Below are positions 1 through 8,552 of a DNA stretch of 64,000 nucleotides, in pieces. A program made the position numbers and the translations under genes. The stretch's first letter is position 1, and each line of letters opens with the position of its first letter. The notes beneath the pieces are model-generated. The model ran no database searches and was not told the origin of the DNA. It worked only from the letters and a program-made list of their open reading frames with translations. Source of the DNA: Leptospirales bacterium (GTDB taxonomy: Bacteria; Spirochaetota; Leptospiria; Leptospirales; Leptospiraceae); the NCBI GenBank assembly GCA_013297885.1, contig JAAFIR010000006.1, positions 79,430 to 143,429 of the forward strand, in the 5' to 3' direction.

Positions 1-255
1 GCTAGGAAAGTTTTTCCAAATTTTAAAAAGTATGGTTTAGTAAAACTTAGAAAAGAATTTAAAATAGGAAAATATGATACTTCTACTATTAGGCAAAATT
101 TTCATGAAGCTTTAGATGATTCTTATGCCTGTATGAAGGTATTTATAGAAATTGTAAATCAACTAAATTGGAAATCTGAAATTGGAAATTCAATATTTCA
201 CACTAAAAATTTTAAAACTTCAGACGACTATTTATTGCAAAATTGGTTGTTTTAA
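1..255 (+). CDS. 3' end of a DnaQ-like (DEDDh) exonuclease, partial
   Basis: An open frame enters from the left edge and ends at TAA 253-255, giving 84 residues. The piece contains FHEALDDSYACMKVF, which fits the third exonuclease motif (H-x4-D) of DEDDh 3'-5' exonucleases such as the DNA polymerase III epsilon subunit, preceded by a KYGLVKLRKEF stretch typical of the helix before that motif. The first two motifs (DxE and the middle Asp) would lie outside the window. About 45 residues follow the motif, so little is missing at the C-terminus. The next gene converges on it with stop codons back to back (255/256). The family assignment rests on one motif and is therefore tentative. Confidence 0.55.
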   Translation, partial: ARKVFPNFKKYGLVKLRKEFKIGKYDTSTIRQNFHEALDDSYACMKVFIEIVNQLNWKSEIGNSIFHTKNFKTSDDYLLQNWLF

Positions 256-552
256 TTATTTCTTTTTTGCTTTATTTGTAGAAGATTGAGAGTATTTTGT
301 TGGAATTCCCAATTTTTCATTTCTTTTAACCATATAAACAAAATGTTTAACATACATTGTGTATGGTTCAGGAATATCTCTTGGCTCAAAAGTAAATGGA
401 TCATCCAGCAATTCATTTACTGAATGAACTGAAAGATCATCTTTGCTAGTATTCATTAAAGTTTCTAATCTTCTACAAATTTCTTGATCATTCACTTCAT
501 TACATAAAGCTCTCATAGCATCTAATAATTTATTGAAAGCTTGTTTACTCAT
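256..552 (-). CDS. Small hypothetical protein, last gene of the Fis-regulator operon
   Basis: A 98-residue protein I do not recognise. It has an amphipathic N-terminal helix region (residues 1-35, with two cysteines), an acidic middle ending in DDPFTFEPRDIPEPY, and a lysine-rich tail ending KAKKK. No signal peptide or membrane segment is visible, so it is probably cytoplasmic. Its ATG follows the TAG of the upstream gene with no gap (TAG-ATG), which implies translational coupling with the 338-residue gene. It ends directly against the stop of the convergent exonuclease gene, leaving no room for a terminator between them. It may act together with the two preceding paralogues, but nothing in the sequence shows how. 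Confidence 0.6.
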   Translation of the reverse strand: MSKQAFNKLLDAMRALCNEVNDQEICRRLETLMNTSKDDLSVHSVNELLDDPFTFEPRDIPEPYTMYVKHFVYMVKRNEKLGIPTKYSQSSTNKAKKK

Positions 553-1569
553 CTACATTAACCTTCTAGCCCTGTATTTCCATTCCCAAAGCATAATTTC
601 TTCTTCAATTGCTTTTGCTTGTTCTTGGTATTTTTCTAATAGTGCATAAACCATATAAGCAACATCTTTAGTGAGTCCTTTGCTAAGTTCACTTTCGAAT
701 TCTGTCTCATTATGATTGATAATCATGATTGCTAACCTAAAAATTTCGTCTAGTACTTTTACTTTTTCTTTATTATGTGTTAGCTCTTCTTTGTTGTATG
801 AATTTTTTATCATTACATCTAAAAATGTTCTTATAAATAAAATATCTTCTTTTTTTAAATTAAAATCAAATAAAAGTTGTTTCACTTTGTCCAATTCTAA
901 ATTTCTGAGGTGAATTCTTGCTAAAAATACGGGATTTTCGGAATACATATTTAAGTTATTTCCAGAAGAAGCTAAATCTGCTGCCCGGGCTTTTTCAGCA
1001 TCAATTACAGCTTCAATTTTAGGACTTGTATTTAAAATATTTCCAACTATTGGCAACCTTGCTTCAGAAGATTGGGTTGTATTGATTTTTTTCTTTAAGA
1101 GCAAAATATTAACTGTTGGGTATCTAATTTTCAAAGTTACCATATCATTTTTTTGTAAAGACTCATCAGCAACTAAATGATTAAATTCAATTCCTTTTTC
1201 ACTAGCTTGAGAGATATCTTTTACAAAGTTATAATGATAAATTATGACAGGTAAAATATCTGATTCAGAACCTGAATTTAAAAAAATAGTTTTAATTTCT
1301 CTTGAACCACCATGTTGATAAGGAATGACAAGCTTTCCTGCTTTTACATTAACAAAACTTAATTCACCAAGTCTGAAGTGAGACAAGTTAAACTCATCTC
1401 CAAGAAATACTACTTTTGGAACAGTTACAATTATGGAATTTGATTTTGCACCTTTAGGTACTTCAGGACCTTTGGGTGTAAAAACTACATAAGTCAGTTT
1501 TCCCAATCTTACTTTTACTAAGTAACCGTTAGGGGTTTTTCTTTCTTCGTATTGTTGCTCTTCTTCCAT
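553..1569 (-). CDS. Hypothetical protein, longer paralogue of the 1621-2091 product
   Basis: A 338-residue protein of unknown function. Residues about 1-165 are clearly homologous to the neighbouring 156-residue protein: both share ERKT-NG, a FL-x(3)-F-x-L-x-H-x-RLGE block, VK-x2-K-x2-IPYQ, SD-x-LPVI, KDI and DM-x2-LKIR-x-P near the end of the shared part. The first domain looks all-beta. The extra C-terminal half (about 190-338) is predicted helical and charged, with no membrane segment. There is no signal peptide. It sits 51 nt downstream of its paralogue in the operon headed by the Fis-type regulator, so the pair probably arose by tandem duplication followed by gain or loss of the helical half. 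Function cannot be assigned; a cytoplasmic regulatory or adaptor role is one possibility. Confidence 0.75.
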   Translation of the reverse strand: MEEEQQYEERKTPNGYLVKVRLGKLTYVVFTPKGPEVPKGAKSNSIIVTVPKVVFLGDEFNLSHFRLGELSFVNVKAGKLVIPYQHGGSREIKTIFLNSGSESDILPVIIYHYNFVKDISQASEKGIEFNHLVADESLQKNDMVTLKIRYPTVNILLLKKKINTTQSSEARLPIVGNILNTSPKIEAVIDAEKARAADLASSGNNLNMYSENPVFLARIHLRNLELDKVKQLLFDFNLKKEDILFIRTFLDVMIKNSYNKEELTHNKEKVKVLDEIFRLAIMIINHNETEFESELSKGLTKDVAYMVYALLEKYQEQAKAIEEEIMLWEWKYRARRLM

Positions 1570-1620
1570 ACCTATTAGAACGAAGTTTTGTTATCTGGTA
1601 AAAATGAAAATCACTATTCT

Positions 1621-2091
1621 TTAATTAAGTTTTTTTTTTATGATTAAAACATTTATATTTGGGAAACGAATTTTTAAATTTATCATATCCTGTTTTGGAT
1701 GATTTTCCTCAACTACAACATGGCTCACTTCGTTTCCTCGAAGTTGAATTGTTTGAATATCTTTAATGGACTGTTTCTGAAAAACAATAACAGGCAGCAT
1801 ATCAGATTCTGTTAAAGTTGGATAAGACAAAAATTTAATTTCATTAGATTCAATTACTTGATAAGGAATTAAAACTTTTGCTGTTTTAACTGAAACAAAA
1901 TTTACTTCTCCAAGTCGTAAATGATCTAATTTAAAAAAACCAGTTAAAAAAACAATTTGAGGTATCTTCTGGATTGCTGAGTTACTTCTATAAATCTCAA
2001 CCCCTTTTCGATTAAAGACTTGGTAATAATTATCTTCTGAAATTTGTATTAAACAGCCATTTGATGTTTTTCTTTCTTCAATCCAATTCAT
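1621..2091 (-). CDS. Hypothetical protein, short paralogue of the 553-1569 product
   Basis: A 156-residue protein equivalent to only the N-terminal domain of the 338-residue neighbour, sharing ERKTSNG, the HLRLGEVNFVSVK block, LIPYQ, SDMLPVI and LKIRFPNINVLIIKKK. It lacks signal peptide, membrane segments and cysteines in conserved spacing. Its ATG lies 14 nt inside the 3' end of the Fis-type regulator gene, so the two are translationally coupled. The domain ends exactly where homology to the paralogue ends, suggesting a real domain boundary near residue 155. I do not recognise the family. Confidence 0.72.
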   Translation of the reverse strand: MNWIEERKTSNGCLIQISEDNYYQVFNRKGVEIYRSNSAIQKIPQIVFLTGFFKLDHLRLGEVNFVSVKTAKVLIPYQVIESNEIKFLSYPTLTESDMLPVIVFQKQSIKDIQTIQLRGNEVSHVVVEENHPKQDMINLKIRFPNINVLIIKKKLN

Positions 2092-3364
2092 TCCCTATCT
2101 CCAATTGTTTCATTTTATATTGTAGAGACCCTCTCGAAATACCAAGTGCCTTAGCCATTCTAACTTGGTTTTTTTGATATTTTTTTAAAGCAATCAAAAT
2201 TAAATTTCTTTCGAGTTTCTCTGTAGCTTTTCTTAAATCCAAATCATCAACTTCTATGCTTTGACCGGTTTCGATTTTCATCTTTGGTAAATTTTCTAAT
2301 TTCAAAATACCTTCTTTAGAATATTGACTCACCTCATTTAATACTTCTATCAACTCAATTAAATTTTTCTTATATTTTCTATGGAATAAAAATTCATAAA
2401 CATTATCTTCAATTTTTGAAATTGGATTTTTCACTTTAATAGATTCTTCTTTGAGGATGATATCTATTATTTTTTTTAATTTTGTAAATTCAATTTCCAC
2501 AAGATCTGGAATATGAATAGAATCAAATCTAATCAAATCCCAAAAACTTTTGCTTTCTTCTTTAATTTTGAAACTTGAACTTAGGAAAATAAATTTGGAA
2601 GTAAGTTTTTTATTAATTATGTAGTTATAAAAAATTTCTTGTTGTAGCTTGGAAGTTCTTCCAATCTCTTCAAAAACAAAAATACCTCCCTCAGAAATTT
2701 GGATTGCTCGATCAATACTTTCACGAATTTTTTTTTCCGATTCTGGTAATGAATATTCGTAAAAAATTTTTCCTTCCAAATTTAATTCTTTATAAATTTT
2801 TTCAACAAGAAGTTTTTTTCCTGTTCCTTCACTTCCTTGTATTAATAAAAAATTATTTTTTAAAATTCTATTTTTCAGTTCTGCTTTTTTTTCTAATAAA
2901 AGATCAAAAACATCTTCCTCTTTCAATGAATTTAGCAAAAGCTCTTTTGAATAAATTTCAGCTAACCTTTTTGCAAAGCTTTGAATAACTAAAATTTGTT
3001 CATCACTAAATTCTTTTTGTGATTCTATAAATATAAACCCAATTGGTTCCCCATGAAATATTCTAATAAATAAACCATTCGATTTTTTACCAAAAAACAA
3101 TTTTTTATCTTCACCTGAAATTGAAATTGGCAAACTTGATTTAAGATATTTTTTTAAATCACCTTTATCTTGACTTAAAAATTCATAAAAGAAACTTTCT
3201 TCATTAAAGCCTAAAGCGACTTCTTCTTCAAAAAATTCAGAATTATTTACTTTTTTTGTAACAACTAAGCTTCCCAACTTTTCAGACTTAAAATAATTGA
3301 TAATCATTGATTCTAAATCATTTTTTTCATCAGATTCCCAAATATTTTTTAAAACTTCAATCAC
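2078..3364 (-). CDS. Fis-type transcriptional regulator with degenerate AAA+ (enhancer-binding-protein-like) domain
   Basis: A 428-residue protein with three parts. Residues 1-140 look like a GAF-type sensor (GLFIRIFHGEPIGFIFIES). Residues about 150-330 form an AAA+ core with Walker A GSEGTGKK (about 174-181) and a Walker B-like IFVFEEIG. The C-terminus, about 380-425, is a Fis-type helix-turn-helix (MAKALGISRGSLQYKMKQL). This is the layout of bacterial enhancer-binding proteins. However, the GAFTGA loop that contacts sigma-54 is not visible and the region between Walker A and B is shortened, so it probably works without activating sigma-54 in the classical way. It is first in a leftward operon and divergent from parA, sharing a 134-bp intergenic region. 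Confidence 0.75.
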   Translation of the reverse strand: MIEVLKNIWESDEKNDLESMIINYFKSEKLGSLVVTKKVNNSEFFEEEVALGFNEESFFYEFLSQDKGDLKKYLKSSLPISISGEDKKLFFGKKSNGLFIRIFHGEPIGFIFIESQKEFSDEQILVIQSFAKRLAEIYSKELLLNSLKEEDVFDLLLEKKAELKNRILKNNFLLIQGSEGTGKKLLVEKIYKELNLEGKIFYEYSLPESEKKIRESIDRAIQISEGGIFVFEEIGRTSKLQQEIFYNYIINKKLTSKFIFLSSSFKIKEESKSFWDLIRFDSIHIPDLVEIEFTKLKKIIDIILKEESIKVKNPISKIEDNVYEFLFHRKYKKNLIELIEVLNEVSQYSKEGILKLENLPKMKIETGQSIEVDDLDLRKATEKLERNLILIALKKYQKNQVRMAKALGISRGSLQYKMKQLEIGNELD

Positions 3365-3428
3365 TTGTTTTAAAACTTCTCTAAAATCATTTTTGTCAAC
3401 TTAGTTTCTTTTTTAATTTCATAAGCCA

Positions 3429-3442
3429 GTCGGATATCCGAC
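3429..3442. promoter_or_regulatory. 14-bp perfect palindrome between the Fis-type regulator and parA
   Basis: GTCGGATATCCGAC is a perfect palindrome in the 134-bp divergent intergenic region, 56 bp before the parA ATG. Its CG-containing sequence stands out in very AT-rich DNA. A TATAAT hexamer lies at 3454-3459, so the palindrome overlaps where a -35 element would sit. It may be an operator for the ParA/ParB pair or the Fis-type regulator, or a parS-like site. I saw no second copy in the window. Confidence 0.45.
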
Positions 3443-3498
3443 AAAATTTAAATTATAATTGAAAAACTACCCTTAGTCTAAAACTTGTATAAATTAAA

Positions 3499-4248
3499 AT
3501 GATTACTATTGCAGTCACAAATCAAAAAGGTGGTGAAGGAAAAACTACCACTTCCATCAATCTAGCTGATTCTCTTGCTAGAAGAAACAAAAAAACCATT
3601 CTCTTAGACACGGATCCGCAAGGAAATTCAAGTAGTATTTACACTTCCAACTTTGAAAAAACAATTTATGATATCTACCAAAACAAATCTCTAAAACTTC
3701 TTGATATACTCCAAGCCACTGAAAAACAAAACTTATTTATTGCACCTTCTAGCCAAAGACTTGCTGAAATGGAATCAATTAGCGGTAACAATGTGGATGC
3801 CCCTTTCTTTTTGAGAGATGCGCTAGATGGAATTGGAAATTTTGATTTTTGTGTCATTGACTGCCCCCCAAGTTTATCAATTTTTACTATTAATGCTCTT
3901 GTAGCTTCAAACTTTGTTTTAGTCCCATTGCAAGCTGAAAAATTTTCTGTGGATGGTATAATAGGCTTACAACAAACAATAACTAGTATAAAAAAAAGAA
4001 TCAATCCAAACTTAGAAGTTATTGGTGCTTTAATTACTCAACTCAAACCTCAGACTTTGCTTACTAAAACAATAATTCCTATTTTAGATAAATACTATCA
4101 CGTTTTTAATACTTCGATTTCAGATGGGGTTGCTATTGGTGAAAGCCATTTGGCAAGATGCTCACTTTACGATTATAATAAAAAATGCAGACAAAGTAAA
4201 GAGTATGAAGATTTTACTGAGGAGATTTTAAATGAGCTCAAAAAGTAA
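3499..4248 (+). CDS. parA: ParA partition ATPase (first par module)
   Basis: A 249-residue ParA/MinD-superfamily ATPase that drives segregation of a replicon together with ParB and a centromere. The deviant Walker A motif is KGGEGKTTT at the N-terminus (residues 10-18), followed by the switch motif LLDTDPQGN and Walker B VIDCPPS. It lacks the N-terminal helix-turn-helix extension of type Ia plasmid ParA proteins, so it belongs to the short, chromosomal/type Ib-like form. The usual Val or Thr between GG and GKT is Glu here, as in the second ParA of this window. parB starts 17 nt before its stop codon, and a replication-initiator-like gene follows, so this is a complete replicon-maintenance set. 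No clear Shine-Dalgarno precedes the ATG. Confidence 0.93.
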   Translation: MITIAVTNQKGGEGKTTTSINLADSLARRNKKTILLDTDPQGNSSSIYTSNFEKTIYDIYQNKSLKLLDILQATEKQNLFIAPSSQRLAEMESISGNNVDAPFFLRDALDGIGNFDFCVIDCPPSLSIFTINALVASNFVLVPLQAEKFSVDGIIGLQQTITSIKKRINPNLEVIGALITQLKPQTLLTKTIIPILDKYYHVFNTSISDGVAIGESHLARCSLYDYNKKCRQSKEYEDFTEEILNELKK

Positions 4249-5014
4249 AAGATTAGGTTCACTCGCTGATATTTTTCAATCTGAGAGCCTTGATGGTACT
4301 ATTCGAAAAATAAAATTAATTAAAATTAAACCCTCTGAAAGACAGCCTAGGCAAGACAGATTAAAAAGTATCACCGAACTATCTGAAAGTATAAAAGAAG
4401 AAGGTTTGTTACAACCAATAGTTGTAAACAAAATTGAAAATGAAGACGCTTATAAAATTATTGCAGGGGAAAGAAGGTTTCATGCTGTTTCCAAACTTGG
4501 GTGGCTAGAAGTTGAATGTAAGATTTTAAATAAGTCAGATAAAGAAATTTTTAAATTAGCAGTTATAGAGAACCTTCAAAGAGAAAATCTTTCAGCATTT
4601 GATGAAGTTGAGTCTTTGAAAATTTTAAAGAAAGAATATTCCTACAGCGATCAAGATTTGGCTACTATTTTCGGTAAGAGTAGAAACTATGTTTCAGAAA
4701 TATTGAGTATTTCCCAGTTAAGCATAGGCAAAATCAAGGAATGTAAAGATGCTGGAATTGAGAATAAAAATTTATTAATCCAGGCATTTCAAGCTGACAA
4801 AAAAGGCAGTTTTAAGGAGTTCATCGAAAAGTATAAATCTGGTAATTTAAAAACTGTTAAAGAAGCAAAAAATTTCAACAAAACAAAAATGAATTCTCCA
4901 AATCAACCTAACCGCATTTTATCTATCGAAAAAAAGAACAACAAAATTACAATTTTTTCAACAAACCAAGAAATTCTAAGTAGTATAGAGGATTTTGCAA
5001 AAAAATTCGAATAA
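4232..5014 (+). CDS. parB: ParB/Spo0J-type partition protein (first par module)
   Basis: A 260-residue ParB-family DNA-binding CTP-switch protein. The N-terminal domain has the PSERQPRQD box (about 31-39), LLQPIVV, and the GERRF motif (about 78-82, GERRFHAVSKLGW) characteristic of the ParB CTP-binding fold. It continues into ENLQRENLSAFDE. A helix-turn-helix follows (DLATIFGKSRNYVSEIL, about 140-156). The C-terminus is a short basic and asparagine-rich linker plus a small dimerisation-like tail. It overlaps parA by 17 nt, so translation is coupled. The cognate parS is not obvious; the palindrome at 3429-3442 is one candidate. Confidence 0.93.
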   Translation: MSSKSKRLGSLADIFQSESLDGTIRKIKLIKIKPSERQPRQDRLKSITELSESIKEEGLLQPIVVNKIENEDAYKIIAGERRFHAVSKLGWLEVECKILNKSDKEIFKLAVIENLQRENLSAFDEVESLKILKKEYSYSDQDLATIFGKSRNYVSEILSISQLSIGKIKECKDAGIENKNLLIQAFQADKKGSFKEFIEKYKSGNLKTVKEAKNFNKTKMNSPNQPNRILSIEKKNNKITIFSTNQEILSSIEDFAKKFE

Positions 5015-5120
5015 GTGTACAATTTTCTCAAATAAAAGCATATTTTATTGACGATTTTACCAGTACAATAAACATGAGACATAACATAAAAATAGTACAC
5101 GAAAATTAAGTACTTTCTAA

Positions 5121-5146
5121 AGAGACATATTAAAAATATTGTCTCT
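5121..5146 (+). promoter_or_regulatory. Inverted repeat just upstream of the rep-like gene
   Basis: AGAGACA and TGTCTCT arms (7 bp) enclose an A/T loop, ending 17 nt before the chosen ATG at 5164. A GAGG ribosome-binding site lies just downstream at 5155-5158. The position suggests an autoregulatory operator or an mRNA hairpin controlling initiator synthesis. No iteron array was found nearby. Confidence 0.4.
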
Positions 5147-5163
5147 TGGTATATGAGGTTTCT

Positions 5164-5994
5164 ATGGAAAAAGTTACAGGACAATATTTAAAATTTATGT
5201 CGGATATTATCGATTCAGGAATCTGGGGCCAGTTAAGTTCAGCAGCTAGAACCCTTTACCCTGTACTGCTTAAATTTAGTGACCAAAATTTTAAATCCGT
5301 CTGGCCAAGCACACGAACACTGCTTAAACTTACTGGTTTTAAGTCAAAAAAGTCTATTATTGAAGCCAAAAAAGAACTTTCGACAAAAGGTCTGCTTTTT
5401 TTTACGATTGGCACGGGCAGAACAAATTCTACATACTTTTTTACTTTCCATTATCGAGAGGTAGGGCAAGATAAACCCCTGGGATGCAATGTCCCACACC
5501 CCAGCAGTGAGCTTTGTTCCATTCATGGGGTAGTCGATAAGGATACTGAGGGATATTCCAAATCCAACTCAAACCAAATAAATATAACCATTCATAATAA
5601 TCCAAATCATGAATTAAAAAATGACTTAAAATTAGTTTTTGGAGAAAAAATCTATAATAAGGGGTTGGAGAATACTATAAAAAAAGGATTTAAACCAAGT
5701 TATGAGATTTTAAATAAAGAATGCTTACTATTAAGCCGAGAACCTGTAAATGATCAAGATAAAGCACAGCATGTGATTGATTCTTGGCGAAATTTTTTGA
5801 GCTGGTCTAAAATCTTTTTAACTTTGTCATCAAGTAGTTTTTTTGAAAAACTCAACATTCAAGTTGATGGAAGTAATATTTTTATTAAGGATAGTTTGAA
5901 TGAATTCCAAAAACAGATAATTGAAAAATATTTTGAAGAGAATGTAAATCCAAAAATTTTTGTTCTTTTCAATAATAATCATTTAAGTGTTTAG
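5164..5994 (+). CDS. Probable replication initiator (Rep-like, winged-helix N-terminus)
   Basis: A 276-residue protein directly downstream of parA-parB. Residues about 1-110 contain FMSDIIDSGIWGQLSSAART, SVWPSTRTLLKLTGFKSKKS and a beta hairpin KGLLFFTIGTGRTNSTYFF. This is the winged-helix arrangement seen at the N-terminus of many plasmid/phage Rep proteins and helix-turn-helix initiators (first helix, then a WPS-x(3)-L-x(3)-TG recognition region). The C-terminal half is helical and unrecognised. I chose ATG 5164 because GAGG sits 5 nt before it; a TTG 18 nt upstream in frame has no such site. An initiator role is inferred from the fold and from the par neighbours; a simple DNA-binding regulator remains possible. 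Confidence 0.65.
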   Translation: MEKVTGQYLKFMSDIIDSGIWGQLSSAARTLYPVLLKFSDQNFKSVWPSTRTLLKLTGFKSKKSIIEAKKELSTKGLLFFTIGTGRTNSTYFFTFHYREVGQDKPLGCNVPHPSSELCSIHGVVDKDTEGYSKSNSNQINITIHNNPNHELKNDLKLVFGEKIYNKGLENTIKKGFKPSYEILNKECLLLSREPVNDQDKAQHVIDSWRNFLSWSKIFLTLSSSSFFEKLNIQVDGSNIFIKDSLNEFQKQIIEKYFEENVNPKIFVLFNNNHLSV

Positions 5995-6037
5995 TTTTTA
6001 TAACTAGTTTTTACAAATAATTTTTTATGAGTATCAA

Positions 6038-8551
6038 ATGTCAGATAAATCAATCAGAATAAGCCACCCCAAGAAAATAAAATTTAATAAAATCCAAAGT
6101 AATGGAAAGTATGAGCTTGAAGATGGCTCTTTAAAAAGTTTCGAGGAGATATCCCCTACTCCCTCAACATCTGTTATAAATTTAGAATTTCAAAATGAAG
6201 AATTTTTTAATTGTATTCAATTTGATTCTAGTAATAAAGATTCTGAATTTATGCCAAATACATTCAGAATCGAAATTTCTGATGATGGAAAGATTTGGGA
6301 ACCAATCATAAAAGAGTTCGAATATTCTAAAGTAAATCGTAAACAATACAAATGGAATTTTTCTATGATTAAAGCTTCTTTTGTTAAATTAGTTATGAAA
6401 TTTAATAAAAAAGACAACTTTGGAAAATATAAATTAGCATTAAGTAATTTTAAAGTATTAATAGCAGGTATTGAAAAAATTTCAGCTAGTTCTGAAAATG
6501 ATAGGTTATGGGTTAAAGAAAATATAATTGATGGTAGAAATGATTATGGTTGGTCATCCAAAGAATCAGATATTGAATCTGAAGAATTTTTACTGCTTGA
6601 TTTAGGGTCAATTAATAGAGTAGAAGAAATAAGAATTCTTTCTAAGGATAATGAAGAAACAAATTTTCCAGAACAATTTTATTTTTTTTATAGTGAAGAT
6701 GACCTATCATGGCATCAACTTCATGAAGAACCATATTTTATGACAGAACAATCAACTTGGTATAAATGGAAGTTTTTTCCTACAAATATAAGATTTTTTA
6801 AATTAATTTGTATTAATAAGAAGTCGAATCTTGAAAAAAAATTTGTAAGCCAAATTATGGAAATTGAAATTTATGCTGATTCTGATATTTCAGCTTTTAG
6901 CAAAAAAAGAATTGTTTCGCAGTCGACACCTTATTCTTCGATAATGCGACCAGGTCTAGTTAGGTTAGCTTCAGATGGAGACAGTAAAGAAGGATTGGCA
7001 GTTCAAGGTAACGATAGAAGATTGAGAGATGCAACAACAGACTTTAAAGGAATTGTTGAATTGGCTTCTGATGGAGAAGAAAAAGACGGTGTTGCTGTTC
7101 AAGGATCAGATAAAAGATTAAAACCTTCAACCGAATCAAGCTATGGATTGGTAAGATTAGCTAAAAATAATGAAGTAAAAAAATTTTTAGTAATTCAAAG
7201 TGATGATGATAGATTAAGAGACGCTAGTACTGACTATAAGGGAATCGTAGAACTAGCTGAGGATGGTGAAACAAGACCAGGAGTGGTAGTTCAAGCTTCT
7301 GATAAAAGATTAAAAAAAGCTACTACTAAAGATTTTGGATTAGTAATAATAGCTGATCATAATGAAGATATGGTAAATAAAGTTGTTGCTGCAGATGATC
7401 CAAGGATAAAAAAAGCAACAACTGAAAAAGAAGGAATTTTAAAATTTGCTAAAAATGGTGAAGATGCTGATTTTGTTGCTGTTCAAGGTTCAGATAAAAG
7501 ATTAAAAATTGCTACAACCGAAACTAAAGGGATTGTTGAGCTAGCTCAATCTGGAGAGGTTAAGGAAGGAGTTGTTGTTCAAGGTTCAGATAAAAGATTA
7601 AAATATGCCAGTGAAGAAGAAGCTGGGATTGTAAGCTTTGCAAAACAAGGTTTAAATACACCACTTAAAGCTGTCCAATCAGATGATCCAAGATTATCAG
7701 ATAAAAGGGAAGCTCTACCACATAATCATGACTATGCTTTATTGTCTCACGACTTTAATTCTCATACTGGGAATATAAACCTGCAAGGTCAAGCCTCCTC
7801 AGCATACAAAAATATTTCTCCACCTTTATTTACTCATTCTTTAATTTTTGCAAAGAATATTTCAGAAGGTGGTTCAGGAATCTCTGGAGTTGGAGTAGAC
7901 GAAGGTGTTGTCGGATTTGCTGAAGATTTCGGGGTTGCAGGATTTTCAAATGGGATTAACCAGGATTCTGCTGGAGTTGCTGGTTTTTCGAAAAATGGTG
8001 CAGGTGGTTTTTTCATTTCTCAAAAAAACTTTGCAATAATTGCTAATGGTGAATCAATAACAAGAAAAGATATTAATGGATCAGGTAAAGCAATTCAGGC
8101 AATTGGTGATTCAGAATTTATAGGAAATATATCACTGCAGGAGAAGAATGGTAATCACACTATTGCAAAATACTTTCCAATAAGTAATAATGAAAATATT
8201 TTAAAAGGAGACATTCTAGTCATAAACGATAAAGATGGCACAGTTTCAAAATCAAGATATTCTTATTCTAATAAGGTAATTGGAGTTTGTGTTGAAAATA
8301 CTGCACTACTTCTAGATAAAAATGAAGGGAAGGGTTTTGTTCTTGTGGCGTTGTTTGGTGTTACAAAAATCAATACTGATTCTTCTGAAGGAAAAATTTC
8401 TTATGGTGATTTGTTGGTAACTGGATTAACAGCAGGACATGGAGTAAAAGCAGATGGCAATAAGATCAAACCAGGCATGTTAGTTGCTAAAGCATTAGAA
8501 GAAAGTAAAAAAGACAAATCTCAAATTCTTGCGTTAATAAGTTTAGGTTAA
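6038..8551 (+). CDS. Discoidin-domain and tail-fibre-repeat protein
   Basis: An 837-residue modular protein. Residues about 1-145 and 150-285 are two discoidin/F5-8 type C-like beta-sandwich domains (DDGKIWEPI, WYKWKFFPTNIRFFKLI patterns). Residues 306-561 are eight tandem 32-residue repeats beginning G-[LI]-V and containing AVQGSDKRL, like the repeats in phage tail fibres. A histidine-containing junction (LPHNHDYALLSHDF) follows. The glycine-rich stretch about 605-665 leads into a C-terminal domain with GDILVINDKDG and ISYGDLLVTG, similar to the terminal domains of phage or bacteriocin fibres. No signal peptide is visible, so export would need a phage-like, lysis or dedicated route. metF begins one base after its stop. 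Binding of cell-surface sugars is the expected property of such domains. Confidence 0.75.
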   Translation: MSDKSIRISHPKKIKFNKIQSNGKYELEDGSLKSFEEISPTPSTSVINLEFQNEEFFNCIQFDSSNKDSEFMPNTFRIEISDDGKIWEPIIKEFEYSKVNRKQYKWNFSMIKASFVKLVMKFNKKDNFGKYKLALSNFKVLIAGIEKISASSENDRLWVKENIIDGRNDYGWSSKESDIESEEFLLLDLGSINRVEEIRILSKDNEETNFPEQFYFFYSEDDLSWHQLHEEPYFMTEQSTWYKWKFFPTNIRFFKLICINKKSNLEKKFVSQIMEIEIYADSDISAFSKKRIVSQSTPYSSIMRPGLVRLASDGDSKEGLAVQGNDRRLRDATTDFKGIVELASDGEEKDGVAVQGSDKRLKPSTESSYGLVRLAKNNEVKKFLVIQSDDDRLRDASTDYKGIVELAEDGETRPGVVVQASDKRLKKATTKDFGLVIIADHNEDMVNKVVAADDPRIKKATTEKEGILKFAKNGEDADFVAVQGSDKRLKIATTETKGIVELAQSGEVKEGVVVQGSDKRLKYASEEEAGIVSFAKQGLNTPLKAVQSDDPRLSDKREALPHNHDYALLSHDFNSHTGNINLQGQASSAYKNISPPLFTHSLIFAKNISEGGSGISGVGVDEGVVGFAEDFGVAGFSNGINQDSAGVAGFSKNGAGGFFISQKNFAIIANGESITRKDINGSGKAIQAIGDSEFIGNISLQEKNGNHTIAKYFPISNNENILKGDILVINDKDGTVSKSRYSYSNKVIGVCVENTALLLDKNEGKGFVLVALFGVTKINTDSSEGKISYGDLLVTGLTAGHGVKADGNKIKPGMLVAKALEESKKDKSQILALISLG
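6953..7720 (+). repeat. Eight tandem 96-bp (32-residue) fibre repeats
   Basis: Eight in-frame units of 32 residues each encode G-[LI]-V-x2-A at the start and VQ-x-SD-[KD]-RL in the middle. Most units differ at many positions, and the fifth has AADDPRIKKA instead of the consensus. The last unit runs into a proline/histidine junction. Diverged units of constant length indicate old duplications under structural constraint rather than a recent slippage array. Confidence 0.85.
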
Positions 8552-8552
8552 A

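Noticed and set aside
716..913. Rightward 65-codon frame opposite the 338-residue gene
   Set aside because: It is antisense to a well-supported coding region and has no homology or start signals.
5146..5163. TTG start for the rep-like gene
   Set aside because: The ATG at 5164 has GAGG 5 nt upstream; the TTG has nothing comparable.
5015..5163. Iteron array before the rep-like gene
   Set aside because: Only one inverted repeat and loosely related GTACA strings are present; no regularly spaced direct repeats or DnaA boxes were seen.
6953..7720. CRISPR-like or slippage repeat array
   Set aside because: The 96-bp units are coding, in frame and diverged, without spacers.
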